The position numbers were made by a program, and so were the translations under genes. Below are positions 26,209 to 34,748 of a stretch of 64,000 bases of DNA, in pieces (within the stretch, counting starts at the first letter, position 1; each line of letters starts with the position of its first letter). This DNA comes from CBDCWO01 sp965223405. GTDB taxonomy: Bacteria; Bacteroidota; Bacteroidia; Chitinophagales; Saprospiraceae. The stretch is from the NCBI GenBank assembly GCA_965223405.1, contig CBDCWO010000006.1, positions 6,200,001 through 6,264,000 of the forward strand, in the 5' to 3' direction. Below the pieces are notes generated by a model. That model searched no databases. It was not told the DNA's origin and worked only from the letters and a program-made list of their open reading frames with translations.

Positions 26209-26376
26209 AAATTATTTAAAAATTATGAATCCAAAAAGATAGAAATATGCGACCTTAAGGCTGACATTGCAGAATCCACATACCTTTGTGAGGATAATAT
26301 AGAATTGAGGCAACGTTTGGGAAACGAATTGGAAAACTGGCTTCAAAAGATGGAAGTCTGTATGCCTTCTGAATAA
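26209..26376 (+). pseudogene. 3'-terminal relic of a sulfatase gene
   Basis: A 55-codon frame without its own start, opened by a TAG just before it, encodes KLFKNYESKKIEICDLKADI, then AESTYLCEDNIELRQRLGNE, LENWLQKME and VCMPSE before a stop. This is the typical C-terminal tail of an S1 arylsulfatase (the K-L-I-x-x-Y ... E-L-Y-D-L-x-x-D-x-x-E-x-x-N-L ... L-x-x-W-L-x-x-x-x-A-x-M-P pattern). Everything upstream, including the catalytic CxPSR region, is gone. It lies 41 bases before the sugar transporter and shows that the island once encoded a second sulfatase besides the one at 31676. Confidence 0.75.
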
Positions 26377-26417
26377 GCAAAACCAGAAGGCCACTCATAC
26401 TACATGAAAACATTACC

Positions 26418-27803
26418 ATGGATAAATTAAATACGAAATACATTTTCCTGATTTCTATGGTTTCAGCCATGGGTGGACTGCTATTTGGATACGATTGGGT
26501 GGTAATAGGAGGTGCGAAGCCTTTCTATGAGAAGTTTTTTGATATTACGAATTCACCTAATCTACAGGGTTGGGCAATGAGTTGCGCCTTAATCGGTTGT
26601 TTGCTGGGAGCCATTACCTCGGGTGCATTTAGCGACCGGTATGGCAGAAAAAGACTACTGATTTTTTCAGCATTTCTATTCACACTATCCGCGATCGGCA
26701 CCGGTGCTTCCAATGAATTTATTCCATTTATAATTTACCGAATTGTAGGCGGGATAGGCATTGGTTTGGCATCCAATTTATCACCCATGTATATTGCCGA
26801 AATCTCACCGGCTTCCATGCGTGGAAAATTTGTTTCTCTAAATCAGTTGACCATAGTAATAGGAATTTTACTGGCTCAAATCGCCAATTGGCAGATTGCT
26901 GAGCCTGTGGGACCAAACGCGACTGATGGGGAAATACTGGCTTCCTGGAATGGGCAAAGAGGTTGGCGTTGGATGTTCTGGGCCGAGACTATTCCGGCGA
27001 GCTTATTTTTCTTCCTGATGTTTTTAGTTCCTGAGAGCCCGCGATGGCTGGCTAAAAAGGGAAATGAAAATAGAATTCTAACTATACTTGGTAAAGTAGG
27101 AGGAAAAGAGTATGCACAAGCAGAATACAACAGTATCCAGGCTAGTCTTAAAACGGACACTGGGAAAGTCAGCTACCGAGAGTTATTTGCGCCAGGATTG
27201 AAAAAGATCCTGATCATTGGGATTGTATTGGCTGCTTTTCAGCAATGGTGTGGTATAAATGTCATTTTCAATTATGCTGAGGAAGTATTTGCCGCAGCAG
27301 GTTATGGCGTATCCGACATACTTTTCAACATAGTGGTCACCGGAAGTGTAAATCTGATTTTCACTTTTGTAGCTATTTACACTGTAGATAGACTAGGAAG
27401 GAGGGCATTAATGATCATCGGAGCGGGTGGTCTGGCAGGTATTTATGCCTTAATGGGAGCCGCTTATTATTTACAAATTTCAGGCTGGCCATTGTTGCTT
27501 TTGGTTGTTTTGGCCATTGCCTGCTATGCGATGTCTCTGGCCCCTGTAACCTGGGTGGTATTATCCGAGATATTTCCCAACCGAGTTCGCGGTGCGGCCA
27601 TGGCGGTAGCGACGGTTTCATTATGGCTGGCAAGCTTTTTACTTACTTATACATTCCCATTACTTAATAATGCTTTTGGAGCATCCGGTACCTTCTGGCT
27701 CTATGGAGTAATTTGTATTGCCGGATTAACCTTTATTTACAAGAAATTGCCTGAGACAAAAGGTAAAACGTTGGAAGAAATTGAAAAAGAAATTTTGACA
27801 TAA
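26418..27803 (+). CDS. MFS sugar porter (GLUT/XylE family)
   Basis: A 461-residue, 12-helix inner-membrane transporter of the sugar porter family. Signatures: GGLLFGYDWVVIGGA in helix 1, SDRYGRKRLL after helix 2, RIVGGIGIGLASNLSPMYIA with ISPASMRGKFVSLNQL, PESPRWLAKKG before the central loop, QQWCGINVIFNYAEEVF in helix 7, DRLGRRALMI, and the C-terminal PETKGKTLEEIE. It should import a monosaccharide by proton symport or facilitation. It is the first intact gene of the island and lies 35 bases before the DUF5107 gene, so the two are probably one operon. Confidence 0.93.
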   Translation: MDKLNTKYIFLISMVSAMGGLLFGYDWVVIGGAKPFYEKFFDITNSPNLQGWAMSCALIGCLLGAITSGAFSDRYGRKRLLIFSAFLFTLSAIGTGASNEFIPFIIYRIVGGIGIGLASNLSPMYIAEISPASMRGKFVSLNQLTIVIGILLAQIANWQIAEPVGPNATDGEILASWNGQRGWRWMFWAETIPASLFFFLMFLVPESPRWLAKKGNENRILTILGKVGGKEYAQAEYNSIQASLKTDTGKVSYRELFAPGLKKILIIGIVLAAFQQWCGINVIFNYAEEVFAAAGYGVSDILFNIVVTGSVNLIFTFVAIYTVDRLGRRALMIIGAGGLAGIYALMGAAYYLQISGWPLLLLVVLAIACYAMSLAPVTWVVLSEIFPNRVRGAAMAVATVSLWLASFLLTYTFPLLNNAFGASGTFWLYGVICIAGLTFIYKKLPETKGKTLEEIEKEILT

Positions 27804-27838
27804 CAAGAATAAGGACTGAAATTTTAAAGGACAGCGAA

Positions 27839-30800
27839 ATGAAGAATGTTGAAGCATATACACAAAACCTGATCATTCCTACTTACGAATTGGGAAAATC
27901 AGAAATTAATCCCGTATTCTTTGAAAAGCGTGTATACCAGGGATCATCCGGAAAAGTTTATCCGGTACCCTTTATTGATAAGGTGTATGACCACAAAGTC
28001 GATAAAAATTACAATGCTGCAATTCTGGAAAACAAATTTGTCAAATTGGTCATGTTGCCCGAGATCGGGGGGAGAATTTTTGAAGCCCAGGATAAATCGA
28101 ATAATAACTATCATTTCTTTTACCAACAGAAAGTAATTAAACCCGCCTTGGTAGGTTTAGCCGGACCCTGGATCAGTGGTGGTGTGGAATTTAACTGGCC
28201 TCAACATCATCGTCCCGGCACCTATTTACCAACCGATATTTATATCGAGGAGGAATCCGATGGAGCTAAGACCATTTGGATGTCCGAATACGACCCGATG
28301 TACCGCCTGAAAGGAATGCATGGAATACGTATTCGTCCAAATAGTGCTTTGATCGAACTACGAGGACGATTATTTAATCGTACTCCATTAATGCAGACAT
28401 TTTTGTGGTGGGCAAATGTCGCCGTAGAAGTACATCAGGATTATCAAAGTTTTTTTCCTCCGGATGTGCATTATGTGGCTGATCATGCCGTAAGAGCCAT
28501 GAGCAGTTTCCCTCATGCTGAAAATGATTATTACGGTATATCCTATCATGAAAGGCCAGGAAAAAACGACTTACGTAGATACCACAATATCTCTGTACCG
28601 ACCAGTTATATGGTTTGTGAGACGAATCACGATTTCTTCGGAGGTTATGATTTTAAAGCTGAAGGAGGATTTATACACGTGGCTAATCGTCATATAGCTC
28701 CCGGCAAGAAACAATGGACCTGGGGAAATGAGGCATTTGGTCGCGCTTGGGATCGCGAATTAACCGATGAGGGAGGCCCCTACTTCGAATTAATGGCAGG
28801 TGTGTATACCGACAATCAACCTGATTTTGCTTATCTACTCCCTTTTGAAACAAAAACTTTCTCACAGTATTGGTGGAGTTTTAAGAAACTCGGCCCTGTA
28901 CAAAATGCCAATAAAGATTTAGCCATCCGGCTTTCCATTCTGACAGATAATCGCTTGGATTTAGGTGTTGCAGGCAGTAAAAAATTTGACAACCTCCAGA
29001 TTGTTCTAAAAATTGGAAGTGAACAACACGTATTTAATAATCAAACCCTTTCACCCGGATGCCCTTGGCAGAATCAGCAAATCAAGATTAACTCAGGTCA
29101 GGAAGATTTCATTTCACTAATGGTCTTCGATAAACTGGGCAACGAATTAATCACTTACCAGCACCGTGAAATAAGTAAACAGAGGAACCGAAAGGTTGCC
29201 GTTGAACCGAAACTTCCAAATGAAATATCAAGTGCCAACGAGTTGGAGCTAATCGGTGAGCATTTAGAGCTGTATCGCCATCCCACGCGTTATCCGGAAC
29301 CGTACTGGGAAGAAGCCATTATTCGTGATCCGAAAAGCTACAAATCATATATCGCATTAGGACGATCAAGGATTAAAAGCGGAGAGTTCAAGCGAGCTGA
29401 AAATGATTTGAGAATCGCCATTGATATAATTACCACCTATCATCCCAACCCGGCATCGGGCGAAGCTCATTACTTCTGCGGATTAGCCTGTAAATATTTA
29501 TATAAAGGAGACGAATCATACAGATTATTTTATAAAGCGACTTGGAATTTTGAATGGCGGGCAGCATCCTATTATCAATTGGCCTCACTTGATTGTCAGA
29601 AAGGAGACTACGAAAATGCCCTGAAACATCTGGAGTCATCCTTGGATACCAATCGACAGAATAATAAAGCCTATATCTTAAAAGCAATCATATTAAAACA
29701 TCAAGATAATCATAAAAAAGCACAAAACGTATTGCTTAAACTCATGGAAATCGATCCATTGGATCAATGGGCCAAATTTGAGTTAGCCAACTTGTCAGGG
29801 ACATATGATGATTTTATTCAATCATCTAGAAATGATGCCCAGACATTGATAGATATCGTCTTTGATTATGCTGCTGCCGGCTTCTATCATGAGGCTATCG
29901 CGGCAATCAAATTACATAAGAGACATCCTATTCCGGAATGTGCCGTACCAAATCCCATGGCAAAAACAACCATGACTGAGTTTATTTTGGCCTGGTTGTA
30001 TGACCTGACGGAAGAATCTGCTACCTCAGAAACCATCCTAAATAAGTCTAAAGCCGGTTCTTTTGACTATTTATTTCCTTCACGGATTGATGAGCAGTTG
30101 GTATTGGAATGGGTATTGCAAAAGGATGCTGAAAATGCAGTTGCCGCTTTTGGATTGGGAAATTATTATTTCAATTTGAAGAGGCATAAAGACGCTATAA
30201 AAGTTTGGGAACAAGCTGCTGCTGCCAACTGCCAATATGGAACGTTGTATCGCAATTTAGGTATTGCCTATTGGAATACGTTCAGAGATGGAGATAAAGC
30301 CAGACAAGCTTATCTGAAAGCGGTTGCATTGGCCCCAGCGGATATGCGAATTCGCTATGAGTTCGACCAGTTGAAGAAAAAGGTGAATGACAGTCCCCTG
30401 GATAGGTTAAACTACCTGCTTCCGATTAAAGACCAAATAACCACCCGCGACGACTTCACGGTGGAACTTGCTGCACTTTATAATTTTAATGGTCATTATC
30501 AAGAAGCTTTACACCTGCTGGAAAATCGGAACTTTCATCCCTGGGAAGGAGGAGAAGGTCAGGTGTTAAAACAATTTACATATGCCTGCCTAAAATTAGG
30601 ACAACGTGCATTGCAGGATGGAGATGCCAAAACGGCTTGGGCTTATTTCGATAAATCGATGAATACTCCAGATAATCTGGGTGAAAAATATCATCCTCTA
30701 CAAGCTGTGGCCCATATTAACTACTGGAAAGGCAAAACGCTTAAAGCAATGGGTAAAATGAAAGATGCCCAATCCCATTTTTTCGAAAGCACCACTGAGG

Positions 30801-31183
30801 AAGGTGATTTTATTGACATGGCAGTAAGCGCTTATTCGGAACTATCCTATTACCGCGCACTTTCATTTAAAGAGCTAAACCAAGTTGATGAGGCAACTGA
30901 TTTATTGTTAAAAATAAAGCAGTTTGGAGAAACAAAACTTAATAACAATGTAAAGATTGACTATTTCGCTACCTCATTACCTCTACTCTTAGTATTTGAA
31001 GACGATCTGGAAAAGAGGAATACCTGTGAAGCTAAATATCTGATTGCCCTTGCCGAGCTAGGTCTAGGTGAATTTGAAGTCGCCGAATCTTTGTTCTCTC
31101 AAATTATTGAATTAAATGCCATGCATACCGGTGCTAAAGAAATGTTAGACTTTCTAAATATTGAGATAAAAAGAACTCATTAA
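27839..31183 (+). CDS. DUF5107 protein with C-terminal TPR repeats
   Basis: A 1114-residue protein with no signal peptide, predicted cytosolic. Residues about 15-330 are the DUF5107 domain: LPEIGGRIFEAQDKSNN, GPWISGGVEFNWPQHHRPGT, MHGIRIRPNSALIELRGRLF, NRTPLMQTFLWWANVAVEVH and KKQWTWGNEAFGRAWDRELT. This beta-sandwich has the look of galactose-mutarotase-like or glycosidase-type folds, and conserved His, Asp and Trp residues suggest sugar binding. A second beta domain reaches about residue 450, followed by numerous TPR helices to the end (for example AYILKAIILKHQDNHKKAQN, YRNLGIAYWNTFRDGDKARQ). DUF5107-TPR proteins commonly sit in glycan gene clusters. To my knowledge no reaction is firmly assigned, and I do not claim one. 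It lies between transporter and sulfatase. Confidence 0.85.
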   Translation: MKNVEAYTQNLIIPTYELGKSEINPVFFEKRVYQGSSGKVYPVPFIDKVYDHKVDKNYNAAILENKFVKLVMLPEIGGRIFEAQDKSNNNYHFFYQQKVIKPALVGLAGPWISGGVEFNWPQHHRPGTYLPTDIYIEEESDGAKTIWMSEYDPMYRLKGMHGIRIRPNSALIELRGRLFNRTPLMQTFLWWANVAVEVHQDYQSFFPPDVHYVADHAVRAMSSFPHAENDYYGISYHERPGKNDLRRYHNISVPTSYMVCETNHDFFGGYDFKAEGGFIHVANRHIAPGKKQWTWGNEAFGRAWDRELTDEGGPYFELMAGVYTDNQPDFAYLLPFETKTFSQYWWSFKKLGPVQNANKDLAIRLSILTDNRLDLGVAGSKKFDNLQIVLKIGSEQHVFNNQTLSPGCPWQNQQIKINSGQEDFISLMVFDKLGNELITYQHREISKQRNRKVAVEPKLPNEISSANELELIGEHLELYRHPTRYPEPYWEEAIIRDPKSYKSYIALGRSRIKSGEFKRAENDLRIAIDIITTYHPNPASGEAHYFCGLACKYLYKGDESYRLFYKATWNFEWRAASYYQLASLDCQKGDYENALKHLESSLDTNRQNNKAYILKAIILKHQDNHKKAQNVLLKLMEIDPLDQWAKFELANLSGTYDDFIQSSRNDAQTLIDIVFDYAAAGFYHEAIAAIKLHKRHPIPECAVPNPMAKTTMTEFILAWLYDLTEESATSETILNKSKAGSFDYLFPSRIDEQLVLEWVLQKDAENAVAAFGLGNYYFNLKRHKDAIKVWEQAAAANCQYGTLYRNLGIAYWNTFRDGDKARQAYLKAVALAPADMRIRYEFDQLKKKVNDSPLDRLNYLLPIKDQITTRDDFTVELAALYNFNGHYQEALHLLENRNFHPWEGGEGQVLKQFTYACLKLGQRALQDGDAKTAWAYFDKSMNTPDNLGEKYHPLQAVAHINYWKGKTLKAMGKMKDAQSHFFESTTEEGDFIDMAVSAYSELSYYRALSFKELNQVDEATDLLLKIKQFGETKLNNNVKIDYFATSLPLLLVFEDDLEKRNTCEAKYLIALAELGLGEFEVAESLFSQIIELNAMHTGAKEMLDFLNIEIKRTH

Positions 31184-31233
31184 AAACCTACTTAAGTTAT
31201 GAATAGCAGGTGTGAAAAGAAAACTGTAAACTC

Positions 31234-31674
31234 ATGCACAATACGAAATTGCGGAAATCAGAATTCAAAAAGTTGTTTTTATTGGCCTTCGAATTGATGT
31301 CCAAAAAGACGAAATCTAATCTCAATGATGTGATTTCATCATCAAGACAAACAGAAATAGCCTGGAGGTCAATGATGAGTGAAGCCCTGGCAGCCGAAGT
31401 CAAACTCATACTTATGACTCCTACTCCCGACTTAAAGGAAGATCTTCTGAACGAGAATAAGGCTCTTGAGAGTCATTCAGATCTGATTATAAAACTGGGC
31501 AAAGAATATCAAATTCCCGTAGTAGATGTCTATAGTAGCTTTAGAGAACTAAAACTGCAGGGTAAAGACATCTCTGAATATATGAGTCCGGGAAACCATC
31601 CAAATGAGCAAGGCCACCAGGTTGTATTGACAGAAATAGTAAACGAACTTTTTAGTGAAATAAACATGAACTGA
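31234..31674 (+). pseudogene. SGNH/GDSL hydrolase remnant lacking its N-terminal half
   Basis: A 146-codon open frame matching only the C-terminal part of an SGNH hydrolase: VKLILMTPTPD (the block after the Asn/Gly motifs), YQIPVVDVYSSF, and the terminal MSPGNHPNEQGHQVVLTEIV with the catalytic-type His. The GDS nucleophile block and the GND block are missing, and the 50 bases between it and the DUF5107 stop leave no room for them. SGNH enzymes in sulfated-glycan clusters are usually acetyl- or carbohydrate esterases. Without its serine this product cannot be an active esterase. It may still be translated, as it ends one base before the sulfatase start. Confidence 0.7.
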
Positions 31675-31675
31675 A

Positions 31676-33172
31676 ATGCAATATTTATTAATCCTGGCCT
31701 TTGGACTGCTATTGGTTCAATGTAACCATTCCCAAGATTCTGGAATTAGCGACTCTCAAAAACCTAATATTATCCTGATTGTAACCGATGACCAAGGATA
31801 TGCTGATTTAAGCGCATTCGATCACGTTTCACCTAATTGTAAGACCCCAAACATGGATCGCATTGCAAAGAATGGTATATTATTCGCTAATTGCTATGTA
31901 TCAGGTCCGGTGTGTAGTCCTTCGCGAGCGGCTCTTTATACCGGCAAGTATCAGGAGAGATGGGATAAAAACATGGGATGGAATACTGGTTTACCTCTCA
32001 ATGTTCCTACGATAGCCGAACTCCTTCAAGACAATGGGTACACCACAGCTCGCATTGGTAAAAGTGATTATGGAACAGACTATCACAATCCACAAACTCG
32101 GGAGTTTCCTATCCACCATGGCTATGATCATTTTCTTGGATTCAGCGCTCATGCACATGACTACTTTCTTTTAGACGAGAAAATAGAAATGTCCACACCG
32201 GATCCCTACGGATCAAGTGCTTCTCTCGGCCGCATATTTCGGGATACGGTAAAAGCAAGCTTTGAAAACACGTACACCACAAATCTTTTTACCGATGCGG
32301 CAATTGATTTTATCAAGAAAAACCAAAATACACCTTTCTTTCTTGATCTCGCTTATAATTCAGTACATGAATTGATACATGAAGTACCTGACGAATACCT
32401 CAAAAAATGGGATGCCCCCAAAATACCTAACTATGATCCTTCATATGGAAAATACGGGACTTATTATTGGGATTATACCCAGGTGGGAAAAATCACTGAT
32501 GAAGAAAAGAGAAGGCTCTATCTGGCCAATCTGGATTGCCTGGACGACAATATTGGCAGATTACTCAATTCCCTTGAAGAACTGAGTTTATTTGAAAATA
32601 CATTAATTTTTATGGTGTCTGATAATGGTGGTGAACCATTAACCGGGGCCAATAATCTTCCATTGAGTGGGTCGAAATATACTATGCATGAAGGTGGTAT
32701 TCGTGTCCCTTTTATCATTTCCTGGCCAAAATCATTACCTCAGGGAAAATTGTATTCATATCGCGTTTCTGCCTTGGATATTGTTCCAACTTGTTTGGAA
32801 GCAGCAGGAATTATGCTAAACGATTCGATTGTATTTGATGGTCATAGTCTCATTACACCAATCAAGAAGAATATCCTTTCACCAAAAGCAGAAGAGCCTT
32901 TATGTTTTAAGTTCGGAGAGCAATGGGCCATAGTTGACCAGGGATGGAAATTGGTTTATGCGACAAATTATAATCCCAAAAATAGGCCGATAACCTCCCA
33001 AATCAGGTTAGGAGCCAATAGCGGAAAAGTAGCCTTATATAATTTGAACATAGATATCGGAGAACGAAATAATCTTATTGCTGAAGAACCTGAAAAGGCA
33101 GAAAGCCTTCAACAAAAGTTTGATTCCTGGTTGTCTGCAATGAAAGCGGATCATCCAAATTATGTGTTTTAA
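31676..33172 (+). CDS. S1-family sulfatase, probable lipoprotein
   Basis: A 498-residue exported sulfatase. The N-terminal signal ends in LLVQC (Cys16), suggesting lipid anchoring. Metal-binding IVTDDQGYADLS (Asp38, Asp39) and the sulfatase signature VCSPSRAALYTGKY with Cys80, the residue oxidised to formylglycine, are present; later MVSDNGGEPLTG and the Lys of GSKYTMHEGGIRVP complete the site. It should hydrolyse sulfate esters on a glycan. No formylglycine-generating enzyme or anaerobic sulfatase maturase is in the window, so maturation must be encoded elsewhere. It is the last intact gene of the collinear MFS-DUF5107-sulfatase set. Confidence 0.92.
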   Translation: MQYLLILAFGLLLVQCNHSQDSGISDSQKPNIILIVTDDQGYADLSAFDHVSPNCKTPNMDRIAKNGILFANCYVSGPVCSPSRAALYTGKYQERWDKNMGWNTGLPLNVPTIAELLQDNGYTTARIGKSDYGTDYHNPQTREFPIHHGYDHFLGFSAHAHDYFLLDEKIEMSTPDPYGSSASLGRIFRDTVKASFENTYTTNLFTDAAIDFIKKNQNTPFFLDLAYNSVHELIHEVPDEYLKKWDAPKIPNYDPSYGKYGTYYWDYTQVGKITDEEKRRLYLANLDCLDDNIGRLLNSLEELSLFENTLIFMVSDNGGEPLTGANNLPLSGSKYTMHEGGIRVPFIISWPKSLPQGKLYSYRVSALDIVPTCLEAAGIMLNDSIVFDGHSLITPIKKNILSPKAEEPLCFKFGEQWAIVDQGWKLVYATNYNPKNRPITSQIRLGANSGKVALYNLNIDIGERNNLIAEEPEKAESLQQKFDSWLSAMKADHPNYVF

Positions 33173-33282
33173 GATCCGGATTAACATTTTAGGTGAGATA
33201 AGGATGGGGACTGGATGCAATGCCTCGATTAGCCATATATTTTGCTTCCCATAAGAATTGATTTCGAAGTCAGTAAAAAAAG

Positions 33283-33537
33283 ATGCAATCGATGTTAAAA
33301 AGCAGGTTTAAAGCAAACATCGATTGGGTAACCAACCGCAATTTGGCCTTGATTTTTGAAGCCAAAGTTGGTGAAGAGAAACTACTAATAACAGGTATCG
33401 ATTTCCACGCTAATTTGAATAAAAGAAAGGAAGCTCGCCAGTTGTTATACAGTTTGAAAAAATAGATGACCAGTACACAATTTGCACTACAGACAGAATT
33501 GAGTTTTAAGGAAATCGAAAGTTTATTTACGAGATAA
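33283..33537 (+). pseudogene. 3'-terminal relic of a GH2 glycoside hydrolase gene
   Basis: One frame reads ANIDWVTNRNLALIFEAKVG, EEKLLITGIDFHANLNKRKE, ARQLLYSLKK, then an in-frame TAG at 33463-33465, and continues MTSTQFALQTELSFKEIESL before a TAA at 33535-33537. The block D-N-W-x-x-N-R-x-L-x-L-I-F-E-A-x-V-G-x-G-K-L-L-x-x-G-x-D-(F/L) followed by R-P-x-A-R-Q-L-x-x-S-L-x-x-Y-M matches the far C-terminal region of large Bacteroidota GH2 enzymes (beta-galactosidase type). The TAG sits where these proteins have Tyr. The catalytic domain is absent. The rest of the 510-base gap between sulfatase and lacI holds only the promoter and operator listed separately. Confidence 0.72.
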
Positions 33538-33625
33538 TGCCATACTATTCGACTAATTTGGAAATAAGACTTCCATCGAGCATTCTGAATAGATCAAAGT
33601 GTTCTCTAAAATTACCGCCAAAAAA

Positions 33626-33656
33626 TTGCGATTTCCGGTGGGATGTTGTACCTTCG
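33626..33656 (+). promoter_or_regulatory. Promoter of the LacI-family gene
   Basis: TTG at 33626-33628 and TACCTTCG at 33649-33656 (one mismatch to TAnnTTTG) are 20 bases apart. Transcription would begin near 33663, at the left edge of the palindromic operator, an arrangement that suits direct repression. Confidence 0.5.
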
Positions 33657-33662
33657 ACAGGT

Positions 33663-33680
33663 AACTAAACCGATTTAGTT
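33663..33680. promoter_or_regulatory. LacI-type operator upstream of the regulator gene
   Basis: AACTAAACCGATTTAGTT is an 18-bp palindrome with a single mismatched pair and a central CG, the form bound by LacI-family dimers. It lies three bases before the regulator ATG and six bases after the putative -7 element. The identical 21-bp stretch (33662-33682) recurs at 34714-34734. Confidence 0.75.
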
Positions 33681-33683
33681 CGC

Positions 33684-34703
33684 ATGAAGAAAATATTCTT
33701 GAGAGATATAGCAACCGCCCTAAATCTTTCCAAGACTACTGTTTCTTTCGTGTTGAACAATCGAGGAGATGAAAACAAAATAAGTAAAGAAACACAAAAG
33801 AGAATTTGGGATTTTGCCCGCAAGAATAATTATCGTCCCAATCAAATGGCCCGGGGTTTAAGCTTGGGAAAAAGTGACACTATTGGACTCATAGTGCCCA
33901 ATATCTCGGATATTTTTTATGCTAAAATTGCCCATCATATTGAAGTAAAAGCGAAACAGTTTGGTTACAACGTAGTCTTTAGTAGCTCAAATGAAAATTC
34001 AATCACGGAAAAGGAATTGATATACTCTATGTTGAATAGACAAGTGGATGGTCTTGTTATCGCTTCTACCCAAAAAAATCAAGCCGAGATCTTGGAATTA
34101 TGCAAGGCCGATTTTCCTTTTGTATTGATTGACAGGCATTACCCTGATATCGAGACCAACTATGTGATTGTCGATAACTTTGCAGGCACCAATCGCATGA
34201 CCCATCATTTGCTAAATAATGGTAGAAAAAAAATCGGATTTATAAGTATCAAGAGTCAATTGGATGCCATGCTCCAAAGGCGTTTGGGTTATGAAATAGC
34301 ACTTAAAGAATCAGGGTTTATAGTAAACACTGAACTAATTAAAGAGCTCGATGTGTTCAACTATCCGTTTGAAATGGGCGGAGTGATAAGAGACCTGAAA
34401 AATAAACCTTACCCTGCCGATGCAATCGTATTTACTACGCACTACCTGGCGGCGTCAGGACTAAGGGAATTGAAATCACAAAATGTCCTGGTGCCCGAGG
34501 ATATAGCTATTGTCAGCTTTGATGAACTTAGTGCTTTCGATTTAGTCGAGCCTCCCATCACTTCCAGTAAGCAACCCGTTGAGGATATGGGAAATCTGGC
34601 TGTGGAAATATTAGTCAATGAGATCGAAAAGAAAAATATGCAGATTGAAAATCAAAAGACGTTACCAACTACTCTTATGATTCGGAGATCTTGCACCGTT
34701 TAA
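33684..34703 (+). CDS. LacI-family transcriptional regulator
   Basis: A 339-residue regulator. The N-terminal helix-turn-helix and hinge (residues 1-60) read IFLRDIATALNLSKTTVSFV, then LNNRGDENKISKETQKRI and NYRPNQMARGLSLGKSD, with an NQMARGL hinge helix. The periplasmic-binding-protein-like ligand domain follows (TIGLIVPNISDIFYAKIA, NRQVDGLVIAS, FPFVLIDRHYPDIETNYVIV, GRKKIGFISI, DIAIVSFDELSAFDLVEPPI). The ligand is presumably a sugar from the surrounding glycan pathway. Identical operators before this gene and before GH38 predict autoregulation and repression of GH38 until the inducer binds. Confidence 0.94.
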   Translation: MKKIFLRDIATALNLSKTTVSFVLNNRGDENKISKETQKRIWDFARKNNYRPNQMARGLSLGKSDTIGLIVPNISDIFYAKIAHHIEVKAKQFGYNVVFSSSNENSITEKELIYSMLNRQVDGLVIASTQKNQAEILELCKADFPFVLIDRHYPDIETNYVIVDNFAGTNRMTHHLLNNGRKKIGFISIKSQLDAMLQRRLGYEIALKESGFIVNTELIKELDVFNYPFEMGGVIRDLKNKPYPADAIVFTTHYLAASGLRELKSQNVLVPEDIAIVSFDELSAFDLVEPPITSSKQPVEDMGNLAVEILVNEIEKKNMQIENQKTLPTTLMIRRSCTV

Positions 34704-34714
34704 TTTTATACAAT

Positions 34715-34732
34715 AACTAAACCGATTTAGTT
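34715..34732. promoter_or_regulatory. Second LacI-type operator, upstream of GH38
   Basis: The same palindrome AACTAAACCGATTTAGTT as at 33663-33680. It follows a putative -7 element TAATTTTA (34701-34708, one mismatch) by six bases, exactly the spacing seen at the regulator gene, and lies 16 bases before the first in-frame ATG of GH38. Confidence 0.75.
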
Positions 34733-34748
34733 CGAAAAAGTAGTAAAA

